From Phycisphaerae bacterium (GTDB taxonomy: Bacteria > Planctomycetota > Phycisphaerae > UBA1845 > Fen-1342): a stretch of DNA of 5,578 nt. Positions within the stretch are counted from its first letter, which is position 1. Every line of letters begins with the position of its first letter. Under the pieces are notes generated by a model, which saw only the letters and a list, made by a program, of their open reading frames with translations, searched no databases and had not been told where the DNA came from. Made by a program: the position numbers and the translations under genes. The DNA lies in contig JAGVEP010000349.1 in NCBI GenBank assembly GCA_020058145.1, forward strand, positions 1-5,578, given 5' to 3'. This document shows, piece by piece, positions 5,479-5,578 of this stretch.

Positions 5479-5561
5479 CCGTCCGAGCCTCAGGCGCGAG
5501 CCTGGGGTCCGCGCAGCGCGCTCCGCGGAAACCCCCACGCTGGCGCGTGGGGCTCGGACGG
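5479..5561. repeat. Inverted pair of 29-nt hairpin units around a third hairpin (cloverleaf-like)
   Basis: The left unit (5479-5507) and the right unit (5533-5561 read on the minus strand) match at 25 of 29 positions. Each begins CCGTCCGAGCC and contains an 8-bp stem with a 4-nt loop: CCTCAGGC-GCGA-GCCTGGGG on the left (one T-G pair) and CCCCACGC-TGGC-GCGTGGGG on the right. Two of the four differences are partners in the same stem pair, so base pairing is kept. Between them TCCGCG (5508-5513) pairs with CGCGGA (5524-5529) around a loop that holds the palindrome AGCGCGCT. The 11-nt outer arms (5479-5489 and 5551-5561) are perfectly complementary and share two bases with each inner stem, so the whole can fold as a three-armed cloverleaf closed by a 9- to 11-bp stem. 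It is probably a REPIN-like element; the regulator's promoter lies beside or within it. Confidence 0.75.
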
Positions 5562-5578
5562 GAGGCCTGCCGCGCGAT

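Noticed and set aside
5347..5538. An N-terminal extension of 64 residues on the response regulator
   Set aside because: Receiver homology starts at MAQRILVVDDE, with a good ribosome site directly upstream. The extension would be encoded by the palindromic element and is Arg/Pro-rich.
5479..5561. A tRNA, because of the cloverleaf fold and length
   Set aside because: There is no 7-nt anticodon loop, no TTCGA-type T-loop and no D-loop pattern. The inner loops are 4 and 10 nt, and the two outer units are inverted copies of each other, which fits a palindromic repeat.

Overview
The window is GC-rich, tightly packed bacterial DNA. It holds four protein genes, two palindromic repeat elements and one octamer tandem repeat. 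The organism is probably a member of Planctomycetota or a related PVC-group lineage. That guess rests on the type of four-cysteine hypothetical protein, the Trp-rich lipoprotein paired with an RDD membrane protein, and the regulator opening with VVDDEPLKR. All of these resemble proteins I associate with that phylum, but no rRNA or other phylogenetic marker is present.

Layout. (1) Positions 1-692, plus strand: the 3' two-thirds of rsgA, a circularly permuted GTPase of 30S subunit maturation. (2) Positions 693-895: a gap holding a REPIN-like inverted pair of GTAG-headed hairpins (713-820), followed by a promoter with a perfect TATAAT. (3) Positions 896-3970, plus strand: a three-gene unit whose genes overlap by 8 and then 4 bases. 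It encodes a small four-Cys zinc-ribbon-like protein, a LolA-like lipoprotein, and an exported sensor-like domain fused to a membrane-embedded RDD domain. The last two point to a job in the envelope, but no pathway can be named. (4) Positions 3967-5346, minus strand: an NtrC-type response regulator convergent with the RDD gene, the two stop codons sharing the palindrome CTAG. (5) Positions 5347-5578: the regulator's upstream region, with a second inverted hairpin pair at 5479-5561.

Most notable points. The regulator keeps an intact receiver and Fis-type DNA-binding domain, but its AAA+ domain has lost the sigma-54 contact motif (GAFTGA reads GAAGAA) and has substitutions at the Walker B Asp, the glutamate-switch Asn, sensor I, the first Arg of the arginine-finger pair and sensor II. 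It probably acts without sigma-54 and perhaps without ATP hydrolysis. The two palindromic elements differ in sequence but share one architecture: two inverted hairpin units flanking a third hairpin. In each, the two units differ by paired, compensatory changes. Finally, an 8-bp tandem repeat lies inside the signal-peptide region of the lipoprotein gene, where a change in copy number would shift the frame.
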